Origin: AWTP1-13 sp963832445 | GTDB lineage: Bacteria; Pseudomonadota; Alphaproteobacteria; Rhizobiales; Hyphomicrobiaceae | Reading direction: 5' to 3' | Assembly: GCA_963832445.1 (NCBI GenBank) | Contig: CAWHUM010000015.1 | Span: 248,001 to 312,000, forward strand | Length of the DNA: 64,000 nt | Shown here: piece by piece, positions 63,836 to 64,000 of the stretch | Position numbering within the stretch: the first letter of the stretch is position 1 | Layout: every line of letters begins with the position of its first letter | Notes under the pieces: generated by a model | What the model was told of the DNA's origin: nothing | Databases searched by the model: none | The model's input: only the letters and a program-made list of their open reading frames with translations | Translations under genes and position numbers: made by a program

Positions 63836-64000
63836 ATGGGTGGCGTCGATGTCGTAATTCCATGTTACCAGTACGGTAGGTTCCTGCGTGAATGCACCAC
63901 CAGCGTCTTGACGCAAGGAGTAGATGACCTTCGGATTCTGATCATCGACAATGCCTCCACTGACGACAGTCTGGAGGTGGCGCGCCAACTTGCACGAGAG
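63836..64000 (+). CDS. GT2-family glycosyltransferase (5' end)
   Basis: ATG 63836 with GGAG upstream. The 55 residues shown (GGVDVVIPCYQYGRFLRECTTSVL, VDDLRILIIDNASTDDSLEVA) are the N-terminal GT-A strand-loop with the D-N-A-S-T-D-D motif. The gene continues beyond the window. It probably extends the polysaccharide repeat unit. Confidence 0.9.
   Translation, partial: MGGVDVVIPCYQYGRFLRECTTSVLTQGVDDLRILIIDNASTDDSLEVARQLARE

Noticed and set aside
1..64000. tRNA or rRNA genes
   Set aside because: I found no cloverleaf with a CCA-adjacent acceptor stem or rRNA-like conserved stretch when reading both strands; a covariance-model search would be decisive.

Overview
The window is GC-rich chromosomal DNA of an alphaproteobacterium, most likely of the Hyphomicrobiales (Rhizobiales). 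This rests on gene content: the TIGR02301/Nudix pair, a YpeA-type acetyltransferase, the hemP-hmuTUV / receptor-hmuQ-hutX-tonB haem locus with a TGA-N9-TCA iron box, and ExoY/ExoP-type polysaccharide genes. I saw no tRNA, rRNA, CRISPR array or replication origin.

Layout. 0-11.8 kb holds housekeeping and conserved rhizobial genes: a DSP phosphatase, HD hydrolase, tag, ygfZ, a dihydroorotase, an L,D-transpeptidase, a LysE exporter, Nudix, a Clp-N coiled-coil protein and GNAT. 11.8-16.6 kb has a translationally coupled rtcB-sua5-FAD oxidase operon; an AT-richer gene with a HEPN-like R-x4-H motif sits exactly at its 3' end. 16.7-22.8 kb is a catabolic cluster (acyl-CoA dehydrogenase, enoyl-CoA hydratase, Rieske oxygenase, glutamine-synthetase-like ligase). 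22.8-33.4 kb carries membrane proteins, HxlR regulators, a class IV aminotransferase, an SDR, an enolase-superfamily enzyme, a di-haem peroxidase/cupredoxin fusion, a PiuC-type dioxygenase and a second enoyl-CoA hydratase. 33.4-43.7 kb is an iron and haem region: bacterioferritin, a Bfd-like protein, a Cys-rich protein, a Cys-poor Rrf2 regulator, hmuVUT-hemP, and the divergent receptor-hmuQ-hutX-tonB operon. From 43.8 kb onward the DNA is more mosaic. It contains insertion-sequence remnants, an ExoY-like sugar transferase, an outer-membrane barrel, an exosortase E/protease with a tiny VPEID-type substrate, an AGE-family epimerase, glycosyltransferases, glycoside-hydrolase-like proteins, an ExoP/Wzc kinase, a truncated wza fused to an IS21 fragment, and a cytochrome c-PQQ dehydrogenase.

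How the genes work together. The haem locus would take up haem (receptor and TonB), move it across the inner membrane (HmuTUV), and degrade or buffer it (HmuQ, HutX), under iron control from one divergent promoter; stored iron would be handled by bacterioferritin and the Bfd-like protein. The 44.8-63.8 kb region would make, export, trim and anchor an exopolysaccharide, with exosortase E processing a surface peptide alongside.

Caveat. Many conserved genes in the first 43 kb, and several later, are split by small indels although both parts still match the family. Several junctions look like one extra base beside a CCGG or GGCC tract. I treat these as probable consensus errors and annotate the full genes as frameshifted CDS; true decay is reserved for genes that have lost domains.
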